A stretch of DNA of 64,000 nt from Diaminobutyricibacter sp. McL0608 (lineage in GTDB: Bacteria > Actinomycetota > Actinomycetes > Actinomycetales > Microbacteriaceae), in NCBI RefSeq assembly GCF_039613825.1, contig NZ_CP154826.1, forward strand, positions 1,550,001-1,614,000. Reading direction: 5' to 3'. The notes under the pieces were generated by a model. The model saw only the letters and a program-made list of their open reading frames with translations, was not told the DNA's origin and searched no databases. Numbering within the stretch: the stretch's first letter is position 1; the number at the start of each line of letters is the position of its first letter. Made by a program: the position numbers and the translations under genes. Positions 19,395 through 27,378 of the stretch are shown here, piece after piece.

Positions 19395-19974
19395 GCTCGA
19401 CGCGCTCCTGGAGCGCGTCCGGTCTGCGGATGCCGCGGCCCGCGCAGCCGGTCACCCGCCCGTCGTGCTCATCGACGGCCCGGCGGGAGCCGGGAAGAGC
19501 ACCCTCGCAGACCTGATCGTGGAGCGCTGGCCGGACGCGGCCACGCCCGTGCTCGTGCGCATGGACGACCTCTATCCGGGCTGGGGCGGCCTCGTCGAGG
19601 GGAGTGTCAGCCTCGGTGAAGAACTCCTGGCCCCACGGCGCGCAGGCGCGGCCGGCCGCTGGCAGCGGTACAGCTGGGCTCTGGCGCGGCCCGACGAATG
19701 GAACGAGGTCGACGGAACGCTTCCCCTGGTGGTCGAGGGATGCGGCACGCTGTCGCGAGCGAACGCGCCGTTCGCCGACCTGCGGATCTGGCTCGCCGCC
19801 GACGATCACCTGCGCAAGGGCCGCGCCCTGCGCCGCGACAACGGCGGCTTCGACGCCCACTGGGACCATTGGCAGTCGCAGTTCGAGGAATACCTCGAAC
19901 GGGAGACGCCGCTCGCGCAGGCGGACGTCGTGCTCGACGTCACGGACTGGCCGCTCGTCTCACGCGACACCTGA
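19378..19974 (+). CDS. P-loop nucleoside/nucleotide kinase-like protein
   Basis: A 198-residue protein with Walker A DGPAGAGKSTLA, followed by VLVRMDDLYPGWGG and LVVEGCGTLS, resembling the uridine kinase/phosphoribulokinase superfamily in layout (a base-binding Asp-Asp-Leu-Tyr after the P-loop). The TTG at 19378 is chosen because AGGGAG lies 9 bases before it and the protein then starts just ahead of the kinase fold; this start overlaps ykoC by 17 bases, so the gene is translated from the same mRNA. A role in salvage of an imported thiamine precursor is possible but is only inference from position; the substrate is unknown. Confidence 0.82.
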   Translation: MSAHPELDALLERVRSADAAARAAGHPPVVLIDGPAGAGKSTLADLIVERWPDAATPVLVRMDDLYPGWGGLVEGSVSLGEELLAPRRAGAAGRWQRYSWALARPDEWNEVDGTLPLVVEGCGTLSRANAPFADLRIWLAADDHLRKGRALRRDNGGFDAHWDHWQSQFEEYLERETPLAQADVVLDVTDWPLVSRDT

Positions 19975-19998
19975 GCCCAACGGGTCTAACGTGGTCGC

Positions 19999-20259
19999 AT
20001 GAGTGATGCAGAGCGGGCCAGCGAAGAGTACGTCGTCGAGTACGCCGACGGACCGCTGGCCGGAGAGACCGACCGGCGTGTGCTGATCGCCGGCCACTAC
20101 GACGACCGCATCGGCGCGGTCGCGGCGGTCGAAGGGCTCGAATCGCTGTTCTGGTACAACGCGGGCGACACCCGGGAGATCCAGGGGGAGCTGCACGTCA
20201 GCTACACCTTCGACGCGCCGGACAGCGATCCTGTCGAGGCCATCCGCGACGACGAGTAG
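19999..20259 (+). CDS. Small acidic hypothetical protein, 86 aa
   Basis: An acidic soluble protein with the core VVEYADGPLAGETDRRVLIAGHYDDR and LFWYNAGDTREIQGELHVSYTFDAPD. I do not recognise a function. The pattern 'gPl.G...' followed by short strands resembles the small 58-aa protein at 32244-32420 (LEGGPFDGRTWDV), so both may belong to one beta-rich fold type. TAACGT lies exactly 6 bases before the ATG, indicating a leaderless message and supporting that the gene is real. Confidence 0.75.
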   Translation: MSDAERASEEYVVEYADGPLAGETDRRVLIAGHYDDRIGAVAAVEGLESLFWYNAGDTREIQGELHVSYTFDAPDSDPVEAIRDDE

Positions 20260-20284
20260 GACAGCAGAACGATCCGCGGGGCGA

Positions 20285-20635
20285 TCAGTCCCAGCCGAGT
20301 TCGTGGAGCCTGTCGTCATCGATGCCGTAGAAGTGCGCGATCTCGTGCACGAGCGTCACATGGATCTCGTCGCGCAGTTCATCCATCGACTCGCAGATCG
20401 ACAACAGGGGCTCCCGGTACAGGATGATGCGGTCCGGCATCTCGCCGAAGCCGTACTGTCCGCGTTCGGTCAATGCGATTCCGTCATAGAGACCGAGGAC
20501 ATCGAGCGATCCGTCGTCCGGGCGGTCCTCGACCAAGAAGACGATGTTGTCGAGCCCGTCGACCATGTCATCGGGCAGCGCGTCGAGCTCGTCTGTGACC
20601 AGGGCTTCGAAAGCGTCCGTGTCCAGTTCGAGCAT
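20285..20635 (-). CDS. Minimal zinc metallopeptidase family protein
   Basis: A 116-residue protein with VTLVHEIAHFYGIDDDRLHELGWD at its C-terminus: HExxHxxGxxDDRxHELGxD is the signature of the minimal zincin family (formerly DUF1025). The first half is acidic and provides the small beta sheet (NIVFLVEDRP, RIILYREPLL). Physiological substrate is unknown and it may be a regulatory zincin. Its ATG lies 3 bases after the stop of the MetE-like gene, indicating translational coupling and one transcript. Confidence 0.88.
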   Translation of the reverse strand: MLELDTDAFEALVTDELDALPDDMVDGLDNIVFLVEDRPDDGSLDVLGLYDGIALTERGQYGFGEMPDRIILYREPLLSICESMDELRDEIHVTLVHEIAHFYGIDDDRLHELGWD

Positions 20636-20638
20636 CCG

Positions 20639-21700
20639 CTACACCCAGGCGTCGGCGACGGCGGCGTGGAGGTCGAGAAGCGGGGCGGTCCGCTCGCTCG
20701 GCCCGCGGCCGAAACCGCATTCGGTGGCGACCCCGAACCGGTGTTGCGCCGTCGCTGCGGCCCGCGCGCGGCGGAGAGCGCCTTCGACCCCGTCCTCATG
20801 GTGGATGAGGCCGAGGTACAGTTCAGTCGCTTCGGGCAGGTCGACCTCGGCGAGCGGCGCGAAATACGCTTCGTCGTCGCGTTCGATGGGGACGGGAAGG
20901 TGGACCCAGTTCACGGTGCGGGGACTCGACTGGAGCAGGCGTGAGGTGAAGGTCGCGAGGTAGCCGGCATCGGTGGGCTGGACGAAGTGCGCCTCCTCGA
21001 CGTCGCCGTAGCAGAGGTGAGAGCCGAGGTGGACGGCGTCGGGCACGCGCGATGCCTGCCGTGCGGCGCGCTCGACGACGCCGCCCATCACATCGTCGAA
21101 CCACGGCGTGATCGCGTGATGAGAGCGGATGTTCGCCGACTCGAGCAGCGCGAACTCCACCGCGGTGTCCCACTGGATGGCGAGCTCCTCGTGCGGGATC
21201 GCTTCGAGGATGCGGTCGAGTTCGGCGAACAGCGCACGCTCGTATGCCGGCTCGAACGCCGCACGGTCGTCGGCCACGACGAACGCACCGACGACGGCGG
21301 CGGGCGTGGGGAGCGAGACCTGGAAGCGCGTTCCCGGAGCGATCGCTCCCTGATCGCGCAGTTCGGCGAACGTGCGGTATGACTCGATCGCGGCATCGGC
21401 GTAGCCGAGGTTCGGGAAGACGAGGTCGGCGGCGTCGACGCCCTCATCGATGGTGAACGGGCGGCCGTCGAAGGTCTCGCGGATGTAGAACGGCTCGACC
21501 GGGATGCGCGAGACGCCCGCCATGGTGTCGAATCGCCTGGTCTGGAACTGGATCCAGTAGAAACGCTCGCCCACCTCCCCGTCAGGGATGCGCTTCAGGC
21601 GATCGCCGAGATGCTCGCTGACAGTGCGGAAGGTGGTGCCCGCATCCGGGAGGTTGATGCTGCCCACGAGGTGGGCGCCCTGGATGACTGTCTCGCTCAT
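20639..21700 (-). CDS. MetE/UROD-like TIM-barrel protein
   Basis: A 353-residue soluble protein. The N-terminus HLVGSINLPDAGTTFRTV, the internal QWDTAVEFALLES and the C-terminal FGVATECGFGRG resemble the cobalamin-independent methionine synthase C-terminal (UROD/MetE-like) superfamily, where a Glu-Cys pair binds zinc. The canonical second and third metal ligands are not certain: HLGSHLCYGD offers His and Cys. I therefore give the fold with moderate confidence and no reaction. A strong GGAGGAG precedes the ATG. It is followed by the coupled minimal metallopeptidase. Confidence 0.65.
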   Translation of the reverse strand: MSETVIQGAHLVGSINLPDAGTTFRTVSEHLGDRLKRIPDGEVGERFYWIQFQTRRFDTMAGVSRIPVEPFYIRETFDGRPFTIDEGVDAADLVFPNLGYADAAIESYRTFAELRDQGAIAPGTRFQVSLPTPAAVVGAFVVADDRAAFEPAYERALFAELDRILEAIPHEELAIQWDTAVEFALLESANIRSHHAITPWFDDVMGGVVERAARQASRVPDAVHLGSHLCYGDVEEAHFVQPTDAGYLATFTSRLLQSSPRTVNWVHLPVPIERDDEAYFAPLAEVDLPEATELYLGLIHHEDGVEGALRRARAAATAQHRFGVATECGFGRGPSERTAPLLDLHAAVADAWV

Positions 21701-21751
21701 TGCTCTCCTCCGCGGCCTCCGCTGTGGCCGTGACGAGTCTAATCGGCACGA

Positions 21752-21783
21752 AGGGGAGTCCCGGACGAATCCGGGACTCCCCT
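21752..21783 (-). terminator. Hairpin terminator of the transglycosylase gene
   Basis: AGGGGAGTCCCGG (21752-21764) pairs perfectly with CCGGGACTCCCCT (21771-21783) around a 6-base loop, 23 bases downstream of the transglycosylase stop. It separates that gene from the MetE-like gene on the same strand. Confidence 0.8.
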
Positions 21784-21805
21784 GAAGTGTGCGTTCAGGC
21801 GCCGA

Positions 21806-22564
21806 TCAGTACCAGTTCATCGACTGCGAGTGCGACCAGGCGCTGCATGGCGAACCGTACGAGCGGGCGATGTAGTCGAGGCCCCAGCGGATCTGCGTGG
21901 CGGCATTGGTCTGCCAGTCCGAACCGGCGCTCGCCATCTTGCTGCCGGGAAGGGCCTGCGGGATACCGGTCGCTCCGCCGCCCGGGTTGTACGCGGTGTA
22001 CGACCAGCCGGACTCCTTCTGCCAGAGGCTGCTGAGGCACTGGAACTCGCCGTCGCCCCACCCGTACTTCTGCGCCATCATGGTGCGTGCAGTCGCGCGG
22101 GCGCCGTCCGGCGTGTTCGCCAGACGTTTGGCCTCGGCGGCAGCTTCCGCCTGGCGCACCTGGGCGCCCTTGACCGCGACCGTGTGGATCGCGGCGTTCG
22201 CGGCGTCGATCCGCGCGCGGACCGCCGTGTCGGGGAGCTTCTGGTAGCTCGCGAGCTGGGTGATCGCCTGGCTCGCGGCCGCTGTGCTGACCGTCGAGCT
22301 GTTCGCCTTGACGGTCTGCGCTCCTGCCGAGATCGTCTTGGCTGCTTCTGCATCGAGACGGTCGCGCACATTGTTCGCGTAGATCGCGAGCTGGTCGTGG
22401 TGCATCCCGGTCGATTCGGACAGCTGGTGCGCCGCTGCGACGCGCTCCGAGGCCTGGATGTTGTGGGTGACGGCAGCAGGAACGACGAGCGCTGCGGTGA
22501 GCGCCGCGGCTGCGACGGCGCCGATGATGTGCTTCGCGGACAGGAGTGAGGTGGAACTGAGCAT
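21806..22564 (-). CDS. Secreted lytic transglycosylase-like protein
   Basis: A 252-residue secreted protein. A signal or anchor helix spans about residues 12-32, an alanine-rich helical region with strong heptad character follows (about 35-160), and a lysozyme-like domain ends it: YGWGDGEFQCLSSLWQKESGWSYTAYNPGGGATGIPQALPG with the catalytic Glu in QKESGW, then DYIARSYGSPCSAWSHSQSMNWY. The C-terminal layout is that of actinobacterial Rpf/SLT-like cell-wall enzymes, with Cys pairs that could form a disulfide. It cuts or remodels peptidoglycan. Its own terminator lies downstream; the 340-base upstream region is described separately. Confidence 0.87.
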   Translation of the reverse strand: MLSSTSLLSAKHIIGAVAAAALTAALVVPAAVTHNIQASERVAAAHQLSESTGMHHDQLAIYANNVRDRLDAEAAKTISAGAQTVKANSSTVSTAAASQAITQLASYQKLPDTAVRARIDAANAAIHTVAVKGAQVRQAEAAAEAKRLANTPDGARATARTMMAQKYGWGDGEFQCLSSLWQKESGWSYTAYNPGGGATGIPQALPGSKMASAGSDWQTNAATQIRWGLDYIARSYGSPCSAWSHSQSMNWY

Positions 22565-22904
22565 GTACTTCCAGAGTTAGGAACTTCCCCGCTGCTCTGA
22601 AAAGGCCGTGGCCGATTGCGGGCGTGGTCGTCTCCGCCCTGGGGAGGGCGCGGACCGGGAGCGGGCTGGGCGCCGCGGAAGATCGTCAGTCGGCCAGGGT
22701 CGGGTGGGTCTGGGGGAGGCCGGCGCGATTGTGCCTACGCGACGAGACGGCTTACTGTGCCGCCAACCCTGATACCGTACGAGGCCGATCTGGGCGATCC
22801 GGGCACAACCCATGGAAAAGACGTGCGCATTGGCTGGGAGTCTCATCCATGGCAATCCGCGCGAAACCGGCCTCGTCCACCGCCGAAGTTCTTACAATTG
22901 CTTC
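22565..22904. other. 340-base divergent intergenic region
   Basis: No coding sequence is convincing here. The region should hold the promoter and leader of the transglycosylase gene (minus). Near its right end CCATGG occurs twice (22810-22815 and 22848-22853) and TACAAT marks the leaderless promoter of the GAF-ANTAR gene. Rpf-type genes in other actinobacteria can carry a c-di-AMP (ydaO) riboswitch; I looked for its conserved blocks on the minus strand and did not find a convincing set. Confidence 0.5.
22893..22898 (+). promoter_or_regulatory. -10 box of leaderless GAF-ANTAR gene (TACAAT)
   Basis: TACAAT ends 6 bases before the ATG at 22905 and there is no ribosome-binding site in between, so transcription should begin at or next to the A of the start codon. 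Confidence 0.65.
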
Positions 22905-23630
22905 ATGACGACGCAGTCGTACGAGCAGCGGGACGGTCGCGAGGCACAGCTCATCGCGACCTTCGTCACGCTTGCCGACACGCTCGTCGCCGGTTACGAC
23001 GTCGTCGACCTCCTGCACATGCTCACGGAGGAGTGCGTCGCGATCCTCGGGGTGGATGCGGCCGGGATCATGCTCTCGGACCCGGCCGGTGTACTGCATC
23101 CGATCGCCTCATCCGATGGGGTCAGCGAACGGGTGGAGGCCGCCCAGGTCGAGGCGGGCGAAGGTCCGTGCATCGAGAGCTTCCGCACAGGCGCAGCGGT
23201 GGCCCTCGATGACATCCGGGAGTCCGGGGCCGGAGCTTTCCGCGCGATCGCCGAAGCGGCAGGCTTCCGTTCCGTCCTCGCGGTTCCCCTGCGGCTGCGC
23301 GACTCGACGATCGGCGCGCTCAATCTCTTCGGCCGATCGCCCGGAGCGCTCCGCGGTGAGGATGCCGCCGTCGCCCGGGCGCTGGCGGATGTCGCGACGA
23401 TCGGCATCCTTCAGGAGCGGGCGATCCGCGATGGCCGGCTTCTCACCGAGCAACTGGAGCACGCGCTCAACAGCCGGGTGCTCATCGAGCAGGCCAAGGG
23501 CATCATCGCCCAGACCAGGCAGGTGCCGGTCGATGAGGCGTTCGCAGTGCTGAGGGCCTACGCCAGACGCAACAACGAGCGGCTGCGGGATGTGGCGGAA
23601 CAGGTCGTGGAACGGCGGCTGACGGTGTGA
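22905..23630 (+). CDS. GAF-ANTAR domain protein (RNA-binding antiterminator)
   Basis: A 241-residue regulator. A GAF sensor occupies about residues 20-160 (LLHMLTEECVAILGVDAAGIML, SFRTGAAVALDDI, RSVLAVPLRLRDSTIGALNLFG), and an ANTAR domain about 170-235 (LNSRVLIEQAKGIIAQTRQVPVDEAFAVLRAYARRNNERLRDVAEQVV). ANTAR proteins bind paired RNA hexaloops and prevent transcription termination, or act through them in signalling. No cognate kinase gene is adjacent, so the GAF ligand or partner is unknown. The start rests on the leaderless promoter; the in-frame upstream extension lacks a ribosome site. Confidence 0.92.
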   Translation: MTTQSYEQRDGREAQLIATFVTLADTLVAGYDVVDLLHMLTEECVAILGVDAAGIMLSDPAGVLHPIASSDGVSERVEAAQVEAGEGPCIESFRTGAAVALDDIRESGAGAFRAIAEAAGFRSVLAVPLRLRDSTIGALNLFGRSPGALRGEDAAVARALADVATIGILQERAIRDGRLLTEQLEHALNSRVLIEQAKGIIAQTRQVPVDEAFAVLRAYARRNNERLRDVAEQVVERRLTV

Positions 23631-23760
23631 GTCGACCGCGCGCGTCCGACGCCGAAAGCGTCCTGTGAAGTTGTGCCACGGCGCTATCCGCCTCTGTAGA
23701 ATGTGATTGTTGCTCGAGACCCCGGCAGCGGTTCGCTGAATCGACCGCACGGGAGCGCTC

Positions 23761-24846
23761 ATGGGCACGACAATCGTCAACCCGACAGGGGCTCGCAAAG
23801 AGCGGCCTACCGATGTGTACGTCGAACTCGCCGGGGTGATCCGGGCATCCGGTCTTCTAAGAAGACGCTACGGGTACTACTGGACCAAGCTCGCGGCCGT
23901 GCCGGTCGCCCTCGCCGCGTGTGTGGTGGCCTTCATCTGGGTCGGTGACAGCTGGTGGCAGTTGGTCACGGCCGTCGCGTTCGGCTTCGTCTTCACCCAG
24001 ATCGCGTTCCTCGGTCATGATGCCGCTCATCGGCAGATCTTCCGCTCGGGGCGCTGGAATGACTGGACGAGCCTGGTGATCGGCAACCTGTTCGTCGGCA
24101 TGAGCTATGGCTGGTGGCAGCACAAGCACACGCGGCATCACGCGAACCCCAACAAGGAAGGTGTGGACCCGGATCTCGATCTGCCCGTGGTCTCGTTCAC
24201 CACGGCCCAGGTGACGGCACACACGAACCCGCTCGTGCGGTGGCTCATCAGCCACCAGGGCTGGTTCTTCTTCCCGGTGCTGCTACTCGAGGGGCTGTCG
24301 CTTCACGCATCCAGTGTTCGCCGTGTCTTCGCCCGCGAGCCGATGCAACGGCGTCCGGTCGAGATCGTGTTCCTCGTCGTCCGGATCGCCGCGTACCTGG
24401 CGCTCGTGTTCCTCATCCTGACGCCGGGTGTCGCCGCCGCCTTCCTGGCTGTGCAGCTCGGAGTGTTCGGCATGTACATGGGGCTGTCGTTCGCCCCGAA
24501 CCACAAAGGCATGCCGATCGTCGGCAAAGACGTCAAACTCGACTTCCTGACCCGGCAGGTGCTGATGAGCAGGAACATCCGAGGGAACCTCGTGCTCGAC
24601 TTCATGATGGGCGGGCTGAACTACCAGATCGAGCATCACCTTTTCCCGTCGATGCCGCGGCCGCACCTGCGGCGTGCGGCGCCCACTATCGCGCAGTTCT
24701 GCGAAGCGCACGACGTTCCGTACACGCAGACGGGACTCGTCGAGTCGTACGGGATCGTGACGCGTTACATCAACCGCGTCGGGCTGGGGGAGAAGGACCC
24801 GTTCGCCTGCCCGCTCCTCGAGCAGCGCAGCGCGATCGGGCCCTGA
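23761..24846 (+). CDS. Membrane fatty acid desaturase
   Basis: A 361-residue di-iron desaturase with the three histidine boxes HDAAH (86-90), HKHTRHH (121-127) and QIEHH (289-293) and four main membrane helices. QIEHHLFPSMPR and GPP-like C-terminus place it with acyl-lipid/acyl-CoA front-end type desaturases that introduce a double bond into membrane fatty acids using ferredoxin or flavodoxin. A GGGAG lies 5 bases before the ATG. TAGAAT at 23697-23702 is a good -10 box about 60 bases upstream. Cold or fluidity control is likely by family, not shown by sequence. Confidence 0.92.
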   Translation: MGTTIVNPTGARKERPTDVYVELAGVIRASGLLRRRYGYYWTKLAAVPVALAACVVAFIWVGDSWWQLVTAVAFGFVFTQIAFLGHDAAHRQIFRSGRWNDWTSLVIGNLFVGMSYGWWQHKHTRHHANPNKEGVDPDLDLPVVSFTTAQVTAHTNPLVRWLISHQGWFFFPVLLLEGLSLHASSVRRVFAREPMQRRPVEIVFLVVRIAAYLALVFLILTPGVAAAFLAVQLGVFGMYMGLSFAPNHKGMPIVGKDVKLDFLTRQVLMSRNIRGNLVLDFMMGGLNYQIEHHLFPSMPRPHLRRAAPTIAQFCEAHDVPYTQTGLVESYGIVTRYINRVGLGEKDPFACPLLEQRSAIGP

Positions 24847-24901
24847 CCGACCCGCGCGGCGCTCATGGCACCACCTCGTGCGATCGGCGTATGGTTCAGA
24901 C

Positions 24902-26260
24902 ATGGACGATGTCGCCGCCCTCCTCGGAGCCTGGATGGTGCGCCAGCGGTGGTATGCGACGAAAGGCCAGACCCCGCGCATCCGGATCATCGGGTCCGTG
25001 CACCTGGGCGGCGGGTCGAGCGTCGCGCTCCCCGTCATCCACCTGGTCATCGATGATGCGCCCGACATGCCCGTGCTGTACCAGGTGCCCGTCGTGGTCC
25101 GGACGACCCCGGTGGCAGGGTCGTCGGCGGCACTGATCGGCGAGAGCAGTGGGCAGTTCTTCTACGACGGGCCGCATGACCCGGTGTTCACCGCCGCGCT
25201 CCTGGACGCGATCAGCGGTGAACGCACCCTCACCGGCGACGACGCCGAAGCGATCGGCACCGCTCTCGGGGGCTCGGGACGGATCGCGCGCTCGCGGGTG
25301 CTCGGCGGCGAGCAGTCGAACACGTCGATCGTGTACGACATGGACGGTGGTCCGCTGCCGTTCGTGATCGCCAAAGTGTTCCGGGTGCTCCACCACGGCG
25401 AGAATCCGGATGTGACGACGCAGGCCGCGCTCACCGAGGGCGGATCGCATCGCGCCCCGCCCCTCGTCGGCTATCTGGCCGCGACCTGGCCGGACCCCGG
25501 ACGCGCCGGCGGAAAGGCGACGGGCCACCTCGCGTTCGCGCAGGAATTCCTGCCCGGCCTCGACGACGCCTGGCGGGTCGCACTGCGCGCGGCTGCAGCG
25601 GGTGAGGGCTTCGCGGATCGTGCCTACGACCTCGGGATCGCGACAGCAGAGGTGCACGCGACCCTGGCACGCGTGCTGTCGACGGTGCCGGCCGGCCCGG
25701 ATGACGTCGAGGATGCGCTCGTGAGCATGCGGGCACGGCTGCGCGTCGCTTCGAAGGAAGTCCAGGGGATCGCGCCGTTCGTGGAGAGCATCACGGCCGT
25801 CTACGCGGCGGCGGCGTCCGGCGACCTGCCACGATTGCAGCGCATCCACGGCGACCTGCACCTCGGCCAGGCGCTCCTCGCGCCGGAACGCGGCTGGGTG
25901 CTCATCGACTTCGAGGGCGAGCCGCTGCGCCCGATGGACGAACGGTCCCGTCCGGATTCGACGCTGCGTGATGTGGCCGGGATGCTGCGCTCGTTCGACT
26001 ACGTGGCCGGGTCGCTCGCGCAGACGGACGGGACGGATGCGCGTGACTGGGCGTCGGAGGCACGTCGAGCGTATGTGGACGGTTACGTGGCCTCCTCTGG
26101 GTTCGATCTGAGGACCCATCGACTTCTGCTCGACGCCTTCGAGCTCGACAAGGCGGTGTACGAGGCCGTGTACGAGTCGCGGAGCAGGCCGAACTGGATC
26201 GGGATTCCGCTGGCCGCTGTGCGGCGCCTCGTGACACGGTCGGCACCGCTGCCCGGTTAG
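24902..26260 (+). CDS. Maltokinase (Pep2-like)
   Basis: A 452-residue kinase with the maltokinase N-terminal cap (LGAWMVRQRWYATKGQTPRIRIIG) and a C-terminal aminoglycoside-phosphotransferase fold: catalytic loop HGDLHLGQ (about 316-323) and metal loop IDFEGEPLRPMDERSRPDS (from about 335), both characteristic of maltokinases that make maltose-1-phosphate from maltose and ATP for the GlgE pathway. treS and glgE, its usual neighbours, are absent from the window. TATGGT 6 bases before the ATG indicates a leaderless start. The gene converges on an APH-family kinase gene with a 4-base overlap of the stops. Confidence 0.85.
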   Translation: MDDVAALLGAWMVRQRWYATKGQTPRIRIIGSVHLGGGSSVALPVIHLVIDDAPDMPVLYQVPVVVRTTPVAGSSAALIGESSGQFFYDGPHDPVFTAALLDAISGERTLTGDDAEAIGTALGGSGRIARSRVLGGEQSNTSIVYDMDGGPLPFVIAKVFRVLHHGENPDVTTQAALTEGGSHRAPPLVGYLAATWPDPGRAGGKATGHLAFAQEFLPGLDDAWRVALRAAAAGEGFADRAYDLGIATAEVHATLARVLSTVPAGPDDVEDALVSMRARLRVASKEVQGIAPFVESITAVYAAAASGDLPRLQRIHGDLHLGQALLAPERGWVLIDFEGEPLRPMDERSRPDSTLRDVAGMLRSFDYVAGSLAQTDGTDARDWASEARRAYVDGYVASSGFDLRTHRLLLDAFELDKAVYEAVYESRSRPNWIGIPLAAVRRLVTRSAPLPG

Positions 26261-27132
26261 GGCTGGTCTTCGAAGAGCTGTTCGAGCGCGTGCAGGCCGA
26301 TCCGGCGCATCGCGGGGGCGTCGGCCGAATTCGCGAGCACTGCGGTCGCCATGGTGACGGCCCAGCCGCGCGCGCGTGCCCAGGTCGCGTCGTCGTAGGC
26401 GAGCTCGCGGACGAAGGTGCGGCGTCCTGCTGCGTCGAAGGTCAGCCACGCCGTGGCGAGATCCGTCGCCGGGTCGCCTGCGGTCAGGTCGCCGAAATCG
26501 ATGACGGCAGCCAGCCGGCCGTCGCGGGCGATGATGTTCGCGGGATGGAGGTCCCCGTGAAGCCACAGTGCAGGACCAGTCCAGACTGGAGCGGCGATCG
26601 CCTCCTTCCAGAGTGAGGCGACTGCAGGGGCGTCGGGAACCAGGCCGGTTGCCAGGCGGGCGGCCACCGCACCCGACCGCGTTTCGAGCGGCACCCCGCG
26701 GACCGGGTTGGCCGGCGCCTCCGCGGGAGCGGGAACGTGGAGATCGCGGACGAAGCGGGCGAGTTCGACAGCGAGTGCTCCGTGCTCGTCGAACGGGGTG
26801 TCGGCGGCGAGTTCGCCGTCGATCCAGCGCGTCACACTCCATTGCCACGGGAATCGCCGACTGGCCGCACCCGTGCGGACCGGGACGGGGATCGCGACGT
26901 GCACGAGCGTCGCCAGCAGGGGGAGCCACGTGTTCTCGTGCGCGACGAGCTCGGCGGCTATGGTGCGACGCGGAACACGAACCGCGAAGTCGACACCCAG
27001 CCGATAGATCGCGTTGTCCCAGCCGTTCGCGACGAGGCGGAGCGGCAGGTCGGCCAGATCGGGATGCTGCTCGGCGAGAAGCGACTGGACGAGAACGTCG
27101 TCGACATCGATGTCGGCAGCCGGCGTATCCAC
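26257..27132 (-). CDS. Aminoglycoside phosphotransferase (APH) family kinase
   Basis: A 291-residue kinase: VANGWDNAIYRLGVDFAVRVPRR supplies nucleotide-loop and Lys-equivalent, WLHGDLHPANIIARDGR the catalytic Asp/Asn, and AAVIDFGDLTAGDPATDLA the metal Asp. The substrate could be an antibiotic, a sugar or a choline-like alcohol; nothing decides this. The GTG at 27132 is preferred over the TTG at 27138 because TAACCT lies 7 bases before it. The 3' end overlaps the maltokinase gene by 4 bases on the opposite strand, leaving no room for a terminator between them. Confidence 0.87.
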   Translation of the reverse strand: MDTPAADIDVDDVLVQSLLAEQHPDLADLPLRLVANGWDNAIYRLGVDFAVRVPRRTIAAELVAHENTWLPLLATLVHVAIPVPVRTGAASRRFPWQWSVTRWIDGELAADTPFDEHGALAVELARFVRDLHVPAPAEAPANPVRGVPLETRSGAVAARLATGLVPDAPAVASLWKEAIAAPVWTGPALWLHGDLHPANIIARDGRLAAVIDFGDLTAGDPATDLATAWLTFDAAGRRTFVRELAYDDATWARARGWAVTMATAVLANSADAPAMRRIGLHALEQLFEDQP

Positions 27133-27162
27133 GTGCAACAGGTTAGCGCGCGCCGACCTGTG

Positions 27163-27318
27163 TCAGGCGGTGAGCTGCAGCTCCTCCTCGAGGAACCGGT
27201 GGCATCCGTCGCCGCCGCACTCGACGCACAGCGTCACCTCGTCCACCCGGTGTGGCTGGATCGGGTCGGCACCCGTACCGTCGCAGCGTTCGCACATTTC
27301 GAGCCTCATGCACACCAT
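27163..27318 (-). CDS. Zinc-ribbon microprotein, 51 aa
   Basis: A short gene below common size cut-offs. The protein contains CERCDGTG, then CVECGGDGC, giving two CxxC knuckles 18 residues apart, as in DnaJ-type or zinc-ribbon proteins, and ends with an acidic tail FLEEEL. GGAGGGGGAG lies 7 bases before the ATG at 27318; codon third positions are G/C-rich as in neighbouring genes. I know of small proteins of this type in Microbacteriaceae but not their function. The ribosome site lies inside the right-hand part of the terminator hairpin of the phosphatase gene upstream. Confidence 0.72.
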   Translation of the reverse strand: MVCMRLEMCERCDGTGADPIQPHRVDEVTLCVECGGDGCHRFLEEELQLTA

Positions 27319-27321
27319 GAT

Positions 27322-27357
27322 GCGCTCCCCCTCCGACATTCACCGGAGGGGGAGCGC
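27322..27357 (-). terminator. Terminator of the phosphatase gene, overlapping an RBS
   Basis: GCGCTCCCCCTCCG (27322-27335) pairs perfectly over 14 bases with CGGAGGGGGAGCGC (27344-27357), loop 8 bases. It begins 22 bases after the phosphatase stop. On the minus strand the same bases contain the GGAGGGGGAG ribosome site of the microprotein gene, so read-through RNA would have that site folded away. Confidence 0.75.
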
Positions 27358-27378
27358 GTGTCGGTCAGCGGGATCCGA

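Noticed and set aside
22565-22904. Possible c-di-AMP (ydaO) riboswitch before the transglycosylase gene
   Set aside because: Only a loose similarity to one conserved block on the minus strand; the other blocks are missing. A covariance-model search would decide.
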